From positions 1 through 15,498 of the forward strand of contig CAJXGK010000009.1 of NCBI GenBank assembly GCA_913053815.1: a stretch of DNA of 15,498 nt. Reading direction: 5' to 3'. Origin of the DNA: an uncultured Rhodanobacteraceae bacterium (GTDB lineage Bacteria > Pseudomonadota > Gammaproteobacteria > Xanthomonadales > Rhodanobacteraceae). The notes below the pieces were generated by a model. That model saw nothing but the letters and a program-made list of their open reading frames with translations. It had not been told where the DNA came from and did not search any database. Below are positions 8,103-14,960 of the stretch, piece after piece (positions within the stretch are counted from its first letter, which is position 1; each line of letters starts with the position of its first letter). The position numbers and the translations under genes were made by a program.

Positions 8103-9230
8103 ATGATTGCCCTGGCCCGCAAAACCCTACTCTACGAATGGCGTCGCTACCTACCGGCCACCCTGGCCGTAGCCTTATCCGGTATGTTGCTGTTAGTTCA
8201 ACTGGCACTGGTTTTTGGTATCTTCCAGGGTGCTGCGGTGTACATCAATGCCTCGCGTGGCCAGTTATGGGTAGGCTATCCGGGAACCCAGAGTGTAGAT
8301 TTGGGCCGCAGCATACCGCTGGATACCGAGATCCATCTGTTGATGAATCCGGGAGTAAGCCGGGTCGAACCGTTCCAGTGGGTCAACGGTGATTGGCGCG
8401 GTGCCCCTTCACTAGGCAGCGCCTCGGTCTTCATCTCAGGCATCGATCCCGCTACCAACGGGCTAGCCTTCGCCCGCGTCATCCCTGCTAAGTTACGCCG
8501 TCGCTTGTATCAGCCCAATGCCATCATTGTCGATGCGGCTGATCTACCCAAACTCGGCATCCATCTCGGACAAACCGGCATTCTTAATGGCCAGCGAGTG
8601 CACCTGGTTGGGATCGTCCACGGTATCCGCGCCTTAGGCGGCGTCAATATCATCAGTTCACTGGCCACGGCCCGAGGTCTCAATGCAGGTGGTGACCTGC
8701 GTCCTGCCTATTATATTGTCCAGCTCGCCCAGCCCGGGCGGGCCAAGGTCCTACGTAACCAGCTCCGCTCCAACAGCCACCCTCCCCGCTATTCGGTCTG
8801 GACATCTTCGCAGTTCGCCGCCCGCACCATCCGCTACTGGCTGTTCCAAACCGGTGCCGGACTTGGGGTCGTGTTCATGTCGTTAGTGGTATTCCTGGTC
8901 GGTACCGTCATCACCAGCCAGACCCTGATGGGGGCGGTCGCCGGGTCGATTGCCGAATACGCCACGCTCAACGCGCTGGGTGCCAGCCACGCGGCACTGG
9001 CCCGGGTGGTGCTGGAGCAAGCCGCTTGGGTGGGTGCCGCCGGACTGGCTATCGGCGGAGTACTCTCTGCCATTCTGCTGTTCCTGGCCCGTAACCAGAA
9101 TGTACCGGTCTCCATCGGTCCCCTGGGGGTAGTGGTGTGCCTGGGCCTAGTTATGGGTATTACCCTGTTTTCAGGCCTGCTTGCTGTACGCAGCCTGCGG
9201 AATGCCGATCCAGCACACCTGCTGAGGTGA
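8103..9230 (+). CDS. ABC transporter permease, MacB/FtsX type
   Basis: A 375-residue inner-membrane protein with the MacB/FtsX/DevC layout: one N-terminal membrane segment (about 18-42), a large periplasmic domain (about 45-245), then three membrane segments (about 247-272, 306-329, 340-363). The motif EYATLNALGAS (285-295) matches the cytoplasmic coupling segment that contacts the ATPase in this family. Such permeases do not carry substrate through the membrane themselves; they work by moving substrate from the periplasm into an outer-membrane channel. The start overlaps the outer-membrane factor stop (ATGA), and the stop lies two bases before the ATPase start. Length and topology are complete. 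The substrate is unknown; DevC-like glycolipid or MacB-like peptide export are both possible. Confidence 0.93.
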   Translation: MIALARKTLLYEWRRYLPATLAVALSGMLLLVQLALVFGIFQGAAVYINASRGQLWVGYPGTQSVDLGRSIPLDTEIHLLMNPGVSRVEPFQWVNGDWRGAPSLGSASVFISGIDPATNGLAFARVIPAKLRRRLYQPNAIIVDAADLPKLGIHLGQTGILNGQRVHLVGIVHGIRALGGVNIISSLATARGLNAGGDLRPAYYIVQLAQPGRAKVLRNQLRSNSHPPRYSVWTSSQFAARTIRYWLFQTGAGLGVVFMSLVVFLVGTVITSQTLMGAVAGSIAEYATLNALGASHAALARVVLEQAAWVGAAGLAIGGVLSAILLFLARNQNVPVSIGPLGVVVCLGLVMGITLFSGLLAVRSLRNADPAHLLR

Positions 9231-9232
9231 CC

Positions 9233-9958
9233 ATGAACAACAGCCCCTTGCACGCAGAAGGTCTGAGCAAAGCATTTCTTTCGGGAAAGGTTCGCACACC
9301 GGTCCTGGAGCAGCTCTCGCTATCGCTGAATCCGGGTGAGCTGACTCTGCTCGCCGGTCCGTCAGGTTGTGGCAAAAGCACCCTGCTGGCGATTCTCAGC
9401 GGTCTGGAACGACCGGACCAGGGTTGGGTCGAAGCGCAAGGGCAACGGATCTGGTCTATGAACCATCAGTTGCTGCGGCGTTTTCGCCTGCACCACGTCG
9501 GCTTTGTGTTTCAGGGCTTCAATCTGTTTGCGGCCCTCAATGCCGTCGAACAGGTTGCCTTGCCACTCACCTATCTCGGCCTGAAACCGGCCGCATATCG
9601 GCGCCGTGCCGAAGCCGCCCTGGATGAAGTCGGCCTCGCTACCTGCAGCCACTTGCGTCCGGCAGAAATGTCCGGCGGCGAGAAACAGCGCGTGGCTATC
9701 GCCCGAGCAATGGCCAAGGAACCCACCTTGCTGTTTGCTGATGAACCTACCAGCGCGCTGGATTCCGCCAACGGTCGTATCGTTATCGACATTCTGCATC
9801 GTGCTGCCCGGCAACATGGCGTAGCCGTGCTGTGCGCCACCCATGACCCGCGCCTACTCAGCCACGCCGATCGGATTCTGCGCATGGAGGATGGACGCAT
9901 TTTGGACGACCAACACCCAGCCTCACCGGCACCTGCTGCCGAGGACTCTGCCTTATGA
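9233..9958 (+). CDS. ABC transporter ATP-binding protein, MacB/LolD type
   Basis: A 241-residue cytosolic ATPase with all motifs: Walker A GPSGCGKST (42-50), Q-loop Q94 in FVFQG, signature MSGGEKQR (146-153), Walker B LLFADE with catalytic E171, D-loop SALD and switch histidine H204 (CATHD). The signature and the short length place it with LolD/MacB/FtsE ATPases. I chose the ATG at 9233 and not the upstream one at 9137, because GAGGTG (9224-9229) lies four bases before it and family similarity begins there; the longer frame would overlap the permease by 94 bases. The C-terminal tail (228-241) is Ala/Pro-rich and overlaps the next gene start (ATGA). It powers the adjacent permease. Confidence 0.96.
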   Translation: MNNSPLHAEGLSKAFLSGKVRTPVLEQLSLSLNPGELTLLAGPSGCGKSTLLAILSGLERPDQGWVEAQGQRIWSMNHQLLRRFRLHHVGFVFQGFNLFAALNAVEQVALPLTYLGLKPAAYRRRAEAALDEVGLATCSHLRPAEMSGGEKQRVAIARAMAKEPTLLFADEPTSALDSANGRIVIDILHRAARQHGVAVLCATHDPRLLSHADRILRMEDGRILDDQHPASPAPAAEDSAL

Positions 9959-10854
9959 AGCACCGCCTGGTTTTTGTTCTGTTACTTGCCGCAACGATCA
10001 CCCTCAATGCCTGCTCGCCTACTGAATCGGCTTCGGTTCCCCCTTCCGGCTCGTCCGGATATGTGGCCATTGCCCGCGGTATTGTCGACGTGCAAGGCGG
10101 GATGTTATCCGTGTACGCGCCGCTCCAAGGTACCGTGCGCAAGGTATTCATTCACGATCAGGTCAAGGTCAAGGCGGGTCAGGCTCTGTTTGCACTCGAC
10201 GCCACTGGTGCCAAGGCGAACCTAGCTATGGCCAGGGCACAACTGGCCGAGGCCCGGGCTAAGGCTGCGGTGATTCAGGCGGCACTGCCCCCGGCTGTTC
10301 GCCGTGCCCAACGTCTCGCTGCTGCGGCTACAGCAGACGCCGTCTCAACCGAACAAGCCGAAACGGCCGCAGCAACACTTACCCAACTGCGCGCCCGACT
10401 GCGGGCCACTGAAGCCGGCGTCCAGCTGGCTCAGGCCGGTCTGGATCGCGCCCATTATCGGGTTTCGCTGTACACCGTGCGGGCTGCGGTGGCCGGAACC
10501 GTGGTGCGTAAGCGGGTTCAGCCGGGGCAACGCGTCGCCCCCCAGGATGTCACGCCGACCCTGCAAATACTCCCTGCGCGGTCCTTAATTGTGCGCGCCG
10601 AACTCAACGAAGCTTATGTCAACGCCGTGCATCCGGGAATGCGGGCCCAGGTCACTCTGACGGCGGGTCATGGCAAGCGATATCCGGCCCATGTCCTCCG
10701 AGTAGGGCTGGTGTTCGGACCCGCTCAACTCGGACCACAGAACGATCAGCCTAGGAATGTCCGCGATATCGACTGTGTGCTGGTTCTGGATGCGCCGGGT
10801 TTACGCGTCGGTCAGCGGGTTTTGGTGAAATTTCTCTCTGCCCCGAAGCCCTGA
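9955..10854 (+). CDS. Lipoprotein membrane-fusion protein (HlyD/MacA type)
   Basis: A 299-residue periplasmic adaptor that bridges the inner-membrane pump and the outer-membrane channel. A lipoprotein signal ends in LNAC (Cys20), so it is anchored by lipid and not by a membrane helix. The two halves of the lipoyl domain are seen at about 53-75 (VYAPLQGTVRKVFIHDQVKV) and 173-193 (YTVRAAVAGTVVRKRVQPGQ), split by an Ala- and Arg-rich coiled-coil hairpin (about 84-168). The beta-barrel domain follows (about 205-290). The hairpin is of moderate length, consistent with contact to a TolC-like tip. The start overlaps the ATPase stop (ATGA), and it closes the four-gene unit. Confidence 0.94.
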   Translation: MKHRLVFVLLLAATITLNACSPTESASVPPSGSSGYVAIARGIVDVQGGMLSVYAPLQGTVRKVFIHDQVKVKAGQALFALDATGAKANLAMARAQLAEARAKAAVIQAALPPAVRRAQRLAAAATADAVSTEQAETAAATLTQLRARLRATEAGVQLAQAGLDRAHYRVSLYTVRAAVAGTVVRKRVQPGQRVAPQDVTPTLQILPARSLIVRAELNEAYVNAVHPGMRAQVTLTAGHGKRYPAHVLRVGLVFGPAQLGPQNDQPRNVRDIDCVLVLDAPGLRVGQRVLVKFLSAPKP

Positions 10855-10971
10855 GCGAACCGCTCATATCCCGCCCACACGCTCGCCCTGCCGACGCCGT
10901 TTATACTGTTACGATCGGTTCAACTCTACAGTCATTAACCTACGTGGTACACCGCTTGCAAATGGACCTCC

Positions 10972-11667
10972 ATGCCTCATAACTGGATCATCCTCTGCGA
11001 TTTCGACGACACCATCAGCATCGGTGATGTGACCGATCGGCTGCTGGAGCGTTTCGGCCAGGCGGGCTGGGATGAACTGGAGACCGCCTGGAAGCTGGGA
11101 GAAATCGGCTCTCTCGCCTGCTTGGCGGGACAGGTCGCCTTGCTCGAAGCCAGCCCTGCTGAACTGGATGCCGCCATTGCCGAAATTGCTATTGACCCGG
11201 CATTCCCCGCCTTTGTAGCCGCCGCCGCCGCCGCGCAGATTTCATTGACCGTGGTCAGCGATGGACTGGACTATGCCATCTATGCCATTCTGGCTCGTTA
11301 TGGGCTCGATCACCTTCCCGTTGTTGCCAACCATCTGGTACCTGCCACGGAACGCGGCTGGCACCTGAAATTTCCTCATGCCAAGCCGCTATGCCGTACT
11401 GGTAGCGGAGCCTGCAAATGCGCTGCCGGTGAGCGCCTCGCAAGCCTGGATGGGCCACGCAAAATTTTGCTGATTGGCGATGGTAGCTCGGATTTCTGCC
11501 TGGCTGACCGTGCCGATTTCGTTTTCGCCAAACATTCATTGACGGCCTACTGCCGTGAGCACGGTATCGCCCATCGCGTCATACCTGATTTCGAACACGC
11601 CCTGGCAGCGCTGCCAAGCCTGCTGAAACAACCTGTCCCATCCCCCTCCACTCCTGTTTCATTCTGA
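10972..11667 (+). CDS. MtnX-like HAD-IB family phosphatase
   Basis: A 231-residue cytosolic phosphatase of the HAD superfamily. Motif I is CDFDDT (D10 nucleophile, D12 acid/base), motif II is VVSDG (S96), and motif IV is IGDGSSD (D170, D174). The cap helices lie at about 20-75, as in phosphoserine phosphatase and MtnX. A Cys-rich stretch, CRTGSGACKC (141-150), includes the probable motif III lysine K149. MtnX acts in methionine salvage, but no other salvage gene is present here, so that substrate is not supported. Six alanines (83-88) come from a GCC run. The gene ends three bases before an aminotransferase gene, a clear two-gene unit, which suggests a phosphorylated amino or keto intermediate. 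TATACT (10902-10907) upstream is a possible -10 box without a good -35. The ribosome binding site is weak. Confidence 0.85.
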   Translation: MPHNWIILCDFDDTISIGDVTDRLLERFGQAGWDELETAWKLGEIGSLACLAGQVALLEASPAELDAAIAEIAIDPAFPAFVAAAAAAQISLTVVSDGLDYAIYAILARYGLDHLPVVANHLVPATERGWHLKFPHAKPLCRTGSGACKCAAGERLASLDGPRKILLIGDGSSDFCLADRADFVFAKHSLTAYCREHGIAHRVIPDFEHALAALPSLLKQPVPSPSTPVSF

Positions 11668-11670
11668 GCC

Positions 11671-13056
11671 ATGTCAACTAACCATCACAACGCCGACCTG
11701 CTGGCCGACGAGGCCCGCTACTGTTCCTTTGGCGATACCGTCCACTATTGTGAACCGCCGAAAATCTTCGATCGCTGCGAAGGTAGCTATCTTTTTGATG
11801 CCGAGAACACCCCGTTTCTCGACCTGCAGATGTGGTATTCCGCCGTTAATTTCGGTTATGCCAACAAGCGTCTGAATAACGCCCTCAAACACCAAATCGA
11901 TAAACTTCCACAGGTCGCCAGCCAGTATCTGCACCGGGAAAAGATTGAGCTGGCGCGTATTATCGCTCAGGATGCCGAGCGTAAATTCGGCTACCCGGGA
12001 CGGGTCCATTTCAATGTCGGTGGCGCCCAAGCGGTGGAGGATTCACTCAAGATCGTGCGCAACTACACCCAGGGCAAGAGCCTGATGTTCGCCTTCGAAG
12101 GCGGCTATCACGGCCGCACCCTGGGCGCCTCGGCGATCACTTCCAGCTACCGTTACCGGCGGCGTTATGGACATTTCGGAGAACGTGCCCATTTCTTGCC
12201 CTTCCCGTATCCGTTCAGGCGTCCCAAGGGGATGACCGCCGAGGAATACGGCGAGCACCTGGTGGCTGAATTTGCCCGGCTGTTCGAGACTGAATACCAC
12301 GGGGTGTGGGATCCCAAGGCCAGCGAGTGTGAATATGCCGCATTTTACATTGAGCCCTTGCAGGGTACCGGCGGCTATATCGTGCCACCGCCCAATTATT
12401 TTACCGGCCTGAAAAAGGTACTCGACCAATATGGCATCCTGCTGGTCGTCGATGAAATCCAGATGGGCTTTTTCCGTACCGGCAAACTCTGGTCGATTGA
12501 ACACTTCGGAGTGCGTCCGGATATTCTGGTGTTTGGTAAAGCCCTGACCAACGGACTGAATCCCCTGGCCGGGCTCTGGGCTCGGGAAGAATTGATCAAT
12601 CCCGAGATTTTCCCACCCGGATCAACCCATTCGACCTTCGCCTCCAACCCCTTGGGTACCGCCGTCGGACTTGAGACCATGCAGATGCTGGCCGAGACGG
12701 ACTACGAGTCCATGGTGATGGCCAAGGGGGCCCATTTTCTCGAAGGACTTAAGGATCTGCAGAAACGCCACCCGGAAATCGGTGATGTCGATGGCTTGGG
12801 TCTGGCGCTGCGGGCCGAAATCTGTGAGGCCGACGGATTTACCCCCAACAAAGCCTTGGTCGACCGGATGGAGAACATCGGCCTGGCCGCAGATCTTCAG
12901 CACCAAGGTAAAAAAATCGGCCTGGTCTTGGACATCGGCGGTTATTACAAAAACGTCATCACCCTGGCGCCCTCACTGCACATCAGCACTGAGGAAATCG
13001 ACCTGGGACTGGCCCTGCTCGACCAACTGCTGGGCAAGGCCAAGCAGAGCGTGTGA
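11671..13056 (+). CDS. Class III PLP-dependent aminotransferase
   Basis: A 461-residue fold-type I aminotransferase (ornithine/4-aminobutyrate/acetylornithine group). The PLP-binding lysine is K290 (VFGKALTNG), the aspartate that pairs with the pyridine nitrogen is D261 (VVDEIQMGFFRTG), and the aromatic stacking motif is GGYHGRT (144-150). NVGGAQAVE (115-123) replaces the common NSGTEA phosphate-binding loop, an unusual variant. The protein is full length. Related class III enzymes include phospholyases of ethanolamine phosphate and hydroxylysine phosphate, so a substrate linked to the neighbouring phosphatase is conceivable, but I infer this only from the pairing. It follows the HAD gene by three bases and is probably translated from the same transcript. 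The substrate is not identified. Confidence 0.92.
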   Translation: MSTNHHNADLLADEARYCSFGDTVHYCEPPKIFDRCEGSYLFDAENTPFLDLQMWYSAVNFGYANKRLNNALKHQIDKLPQVASQYLHREKIELARIIAQDAERKFGYPGRVHFNVGGAQAVEDSLKIVRNYTQGKSLMFAFEGGYHGRTLGASAITSSYRYRRRYGHFGERAHFLPFPYPFRRPKGMTAEEYGEHLVAEFARLFETEYHGVWDPKASECEYAAFYIEPLQGTGGYIVPPPNYFTGLKKVLDQYGILLVVDEIQMGFFRTGKLWSIEHFGVRPDILVFGKALTNGLNPLAGLWAREELINPEIFPPGSTHSTFASNPLGTAVGLETMQMLAETDYESMVMAKGAHFLEGLKDLQKRHPEIGDVDGLGLALRAEICEADGFTPNKALVDRMENIGLAADLQHQGKKIGLVLDIGGYYKNVITLAPSLHISTEEIDLGLALLDQLLGKAKQSV

Positions 13057-13087
13057 CGCCGGGACTTCTACACCCATACAACAGCCC

Positions 13088-13117
13088 TTGCCAGAGCATG
13101 GAGCGGGCTTCTATAAT
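13088..13117 (+). promoter_or_regulatory. rpmB: Strong sigma70-type promoter for rpmB-rpmG
   Basis: TTGCCA (13088-13093, five of six) and a perfect TATAAT (13112-13117) lie 18 bases apart. Transcription would start near 13124 and give a leader of roughly 150 bases before rpmB. The leader contains a 20-codon open frame (13177-13239), which is too close to its GGAGG for a good start. No known riboswitch or L28-binding structure is recognised. Confidence 0.75.
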
Positions 13118-13271
13118 TCTCTGTTCCAGTCGGCCTGCCTACAGTGCAGGTAATGTCCATGGCACGGTGTGGAGGTATGACGACATACTTGCAGTACCGC
13201 GTGGCCATTGTGCCGCTGGGCCGCTGTCATCCTGGCTAAGGTTGGCTCAATCCTGAATTCGGAGATCTTCG

Positions 13272-13508
13272 ATGTCCCGCGTCTGCCAAGTTACTGGTAA
13301 AGGCGTGCAGACGGGTAACAACGTCTCGCATGCCAACAACAAATCCCGTCGCCGCTGGCTACCCAATCTGCACGAGCGCCGCTTCTGGGTGCCGAGCGAA
13401 AATCGCTGGGTACGCCTGCGGGTTTCCAGCCACGGCCTGCGTATCATCGACAAGAAGGGTATCGAAGTCGTCCTTGCTGAGCTGCGCGCGCGCGGCCAAA
13501 AGATCTGA
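13272..13508 (+). CDS. rpmB: 50S ribosomal protein L28
   Basis: A 78-residue ribosomal protein, the same length as E. coli L28, with the family start [10 protein letters not shown], the middle [12 protein letters not shown] and the C-terminal [17 protein letters not shown]. It is a component of the large subunit. A good ribosome binding site, GGAG (13261-13264), lies seven bases before the ATG. It is followed after 13 bases by rpmG, as in E. coli. No zinc-binding CXXC pairs are present. The frame is intact and highly conserved. Confidence 0.98.
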   Translation: MSRVCQVTGKGVQTGNNVSHANNKSRRRWLPNLHERRFWVPSENRWVRLRVSSHGLRIIDKKGIEVVLAELRARGQKI

Positions 13509-13521
13509 GGAGACCTGAATC

Positions 13522-13686
13522 ATGGCTTCCAAACGCGACAAAATCCGTCTGATCTCATCCGCTGGCACCGGTCACTTCTACACCACTGACAAAAACAAGC
13601 GGAACACGCCCAACAAAATGGAAATCAAGAAGTACGACCCGGTCGTGCGCAAGCATGTGATGTACAAGGAAGGCAAGATCAAGTAG
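13522..13686 (+). CDS. rpmG: 50S ribosomal protein L33
   Basis: A 54-residue protein ending at a TAG (13684-13686). The family pattern is clear: [17 protein letters not shown] near the N-terminus, [19 protein letters not shown] in the middle, and a C-terminal [10 protein letters not shown]. There is no cysteine, so it is the zinc-free form of L33, as in E. coli (55 residues). GAGGAG (13507-13512) lies nine bases before the ATG. It sits in the large subunit near the exit site. It is co-transcribed with rpmB and followed by a terminator. Confidence 0.97.
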   Translation: MASKRDKIRLISSAGTGHFYTTDKNKRNTPNKMEIKKYDPVVRKHVMYKEGKIK

Positions 13687-13777
13687 CTATTCCGCACCCC
13701 GCTGATTGCTAGCCGGGCTGCCTCCCCTCCGATACTTCGGCCCGGTTCCCGGAGCCGGTTCCGCGTAGGCCATTGCA

Positions 13778-13821
13778 GCCCTCATGCCTGCTACAGGAAT
13801 GAGGGCTTTCTCCTGGTTTTT
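13778..13821 (+). terminator. Hairpin terminator of rpmB-rpmG
   Basis: GCCCTCAT (13778-13785) pairs with ATGAGGGC (13799-13806). The stem continues inward through one G-A mismatch to CCTG/CAGG with a 3-base loop. TTTCTCCTGGTTTTT follows, giving a slightly interrupted T tract. On the other strand no T run follows the hairpin, so it serves rpmG only. The OmpA-like gene that converges on it has no clear terminator, only a T7 run at 13841-13847 (read on the minus strand). Confidence 0.8.
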
Positions 13822-13925
13822 CACGGCTGAACATGGAATCAAAAAAACTGCGCCGGCGGCATGACTGCTGGCACTGTGAATCCGATGAAGAAAGCCATAA
13901 GCCCACAACAACCGGGTGATACCGC

Positions 13926-14960
13926 TCAGCGGGTGACCCACTCCACGCGGCGGTTTCTGGCGCGTCCGGCCGCGCTCGCGTTGGCGGCCACCGGGGCCAG
14001 CGGACCGACGCCCTCGGCCGAAAGCCGATCGGCCGCGATGTGGAGTCGTCCGACCAGCGCCGCCACCACCGCCGCGGCGCGCCGGCGCGACAGATCGAGA
14101 TTGTGCGCCAGGGTGCCGCGGTCGTCGGTATGGCCGACGACGTACACCTTCGCGCGTGGATTGGCTTTCAAAAAGGTCGCCATTTCGGCCAGTTGCGCAC
14201 GTGAGGCGGGCTTCAGGCGCGCTCGGTCGGTGTTGAAGTACACGCCGTACAACGCAATATGCCCGTTGCGTGCCAGACCGCGTGCCAGCGCGGCGGCATC
14301 GACCTTCACCTGCCCGGTCTGCATGGCGCGGACGCGGACCACCTGTAGCAGGGTCATGACGCGGTTCGCGCCCTGATATACGCCCGCCTCGTTCTTGTCG
14401 GTAGCGACATACAGCGACACAAATGCGGGCCGGCCGGTGGCGGTGGACAACCGTGCGCTGAGAAAATACTGATCCTCGACGCCCGAGAGGGCGAACTGCG
14501 CCTGTTGCGAACGGGTGAACTCTTGCGATATGGGATAGATCGCCTGTTGAAACAGCGTGCCGCAACCGGACCTGCCTTCGCATTCGAACAACGTCCTGAA
14601 GCCCGCGTTCGCCAGCGCCTGCTGGTAGTTGCGGAACACCTCCAGCGCCGATCTCTCGGGGGGATTGACGTACAGGATACGGGTCAGCTCACCCTCTTCC
14701 CGCTGCGTCTTGTCCAGCGCCGCATGCTTCGACTTGCTCAACGGAAGCCGCAGCGCGCCGTAGTGAAGATGGCGGTAACCGATGATCCAGGACCCGGCGT
14801 AACGCGATACCAGCGGCGCGTCGCGGCTGCCCTTGATATCGTGATGGCCATTGGCGGCGGCAAGCGCGGCGGATGCCATCAATGCCATGGCGGCACTCAC
14901 CAGCAGCGCCGCCGCGGCGGCTCCGAACAGGGCTCTCCTTCGGTTTACGTGCTTGTTCAT
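13926..14960 (-). CDS. DUF4892 and OmpA-domain envelope protein
   Basis: A 344-residue protein with a signal peptide (about 1-35, long Ala-rich core ending ALAAA), a DUF4892 domain (about 41-215; DIKGSRDAPLVSRYAGSWII at 41-60, VFRNYQQALANAGFRTLFEC at 108-127, with C127 and C133 a likely disulfide), and an OmpA-like peptidoglycan-binding domain (about 236-344). The latter shows YFNTDRARL, and D279 and R294 at the spacing of the diaminopimelate-binding residues of E. coli OmpA. It is exported and most likely ties the envelope to the cell wall. GGAG lies eight bases before the ATG. The start overlaps the stop of the upstream gene (ATGA), so the two are coupled. Codons are strongly G/C-ended, more than in rpmB-rpmG. 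The role of DUF4892 is not known. Confidence 0.92.
   Translation of the reverse strand: MNKHVNRRRALFGAAAAALLVSAAMALMASAALAAANGHHDIKGSRDAPLVSRYAGSWIIGYRHLHYGALRLPLSKSKHAALDKTQREEGELTRILYVNPPERSALEVFRNYQQALANAGFRTLFECEGRSGCGTLFQQAIYPISQEFTRSQQAQFALSGVEDQYFLSARLSTATGRPAFVSLYVATDKNEAGVYQGANRVMTLLQVVRVRAMQTGQVKVDAAALARGLARNGHIALYGVYFNTDRARLKPASRAQLAEMATFLKANPRAKVYVVGHTDDRGTLAHNLDLSRRRAAAVVAALVGRLHIAADRLSAEGVGPLAPVAANASAAGRARNRRVEWVTR

Larger units (their letters stand above)
6704..8106 (+). pseudogene. Outer-membrane efflux lipoprotein (NodT/TolC-like), frameshifted at a C8 tract
   Basis: The outer-membrane channel of a tripartite exporter. The first frame starts at 6704 with a lipoprotein signal (FLASVFALLLAGC, lipid-carrying Cys23) and runs with family similarity to about residue 251 (KIALLLGHVAPP). 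There it meets C8 (7449-7456) and drifts into a nonsense tail that stops at 7642. The rest of the family sequence (LPANLLRTRPDVQRAEAKVL, then SAIPFFGPLINLPLFDWGER) continues in the -1 frame to a TGA at 8104-8106. Adding one C restores a single frame of 467 residues, the usual size. The two OEP repeats are covered. Another C8 (6780-6787) follows the lipobox in frame. The stop overlaps the permease start (ATGA). Sequencing error, real mutation, -1 ribosomal or transcriptional slippage, and phase variation are all possible; a TTG at 7462 could start only a non-exported fragment. Confidence 0.88.

Noticed and set aside
7462..8106. Separate gene starting at TTG 7462
   Set aside because: The frame begins in the middle of the outer-membrane factor fold and continues its similarity. 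It has no signal peptide, so it is better read as the second half of the frameshifted gene.
9137..9958. Longer start for the ATPase gene
   Set aside because: The 32 extra codons overlap the permease, lack family similarity, and the ATG at 9233 has a good ribosome binding site.
13177..13239. 20-codon open frame in the rpmB leader
   Set aside because: GGAGG sits almost against the ATG, too close for efficient initiation, and the peptide shows no attenuator-like codon run.
13840..13865. Possible terminator of the OmpA-like gene (T7 run on the minus strand)
   Set aside because: The G/C-rich stretch before the T run has a palindromic core but no proper loop, so no firm hairpin can be drawn.
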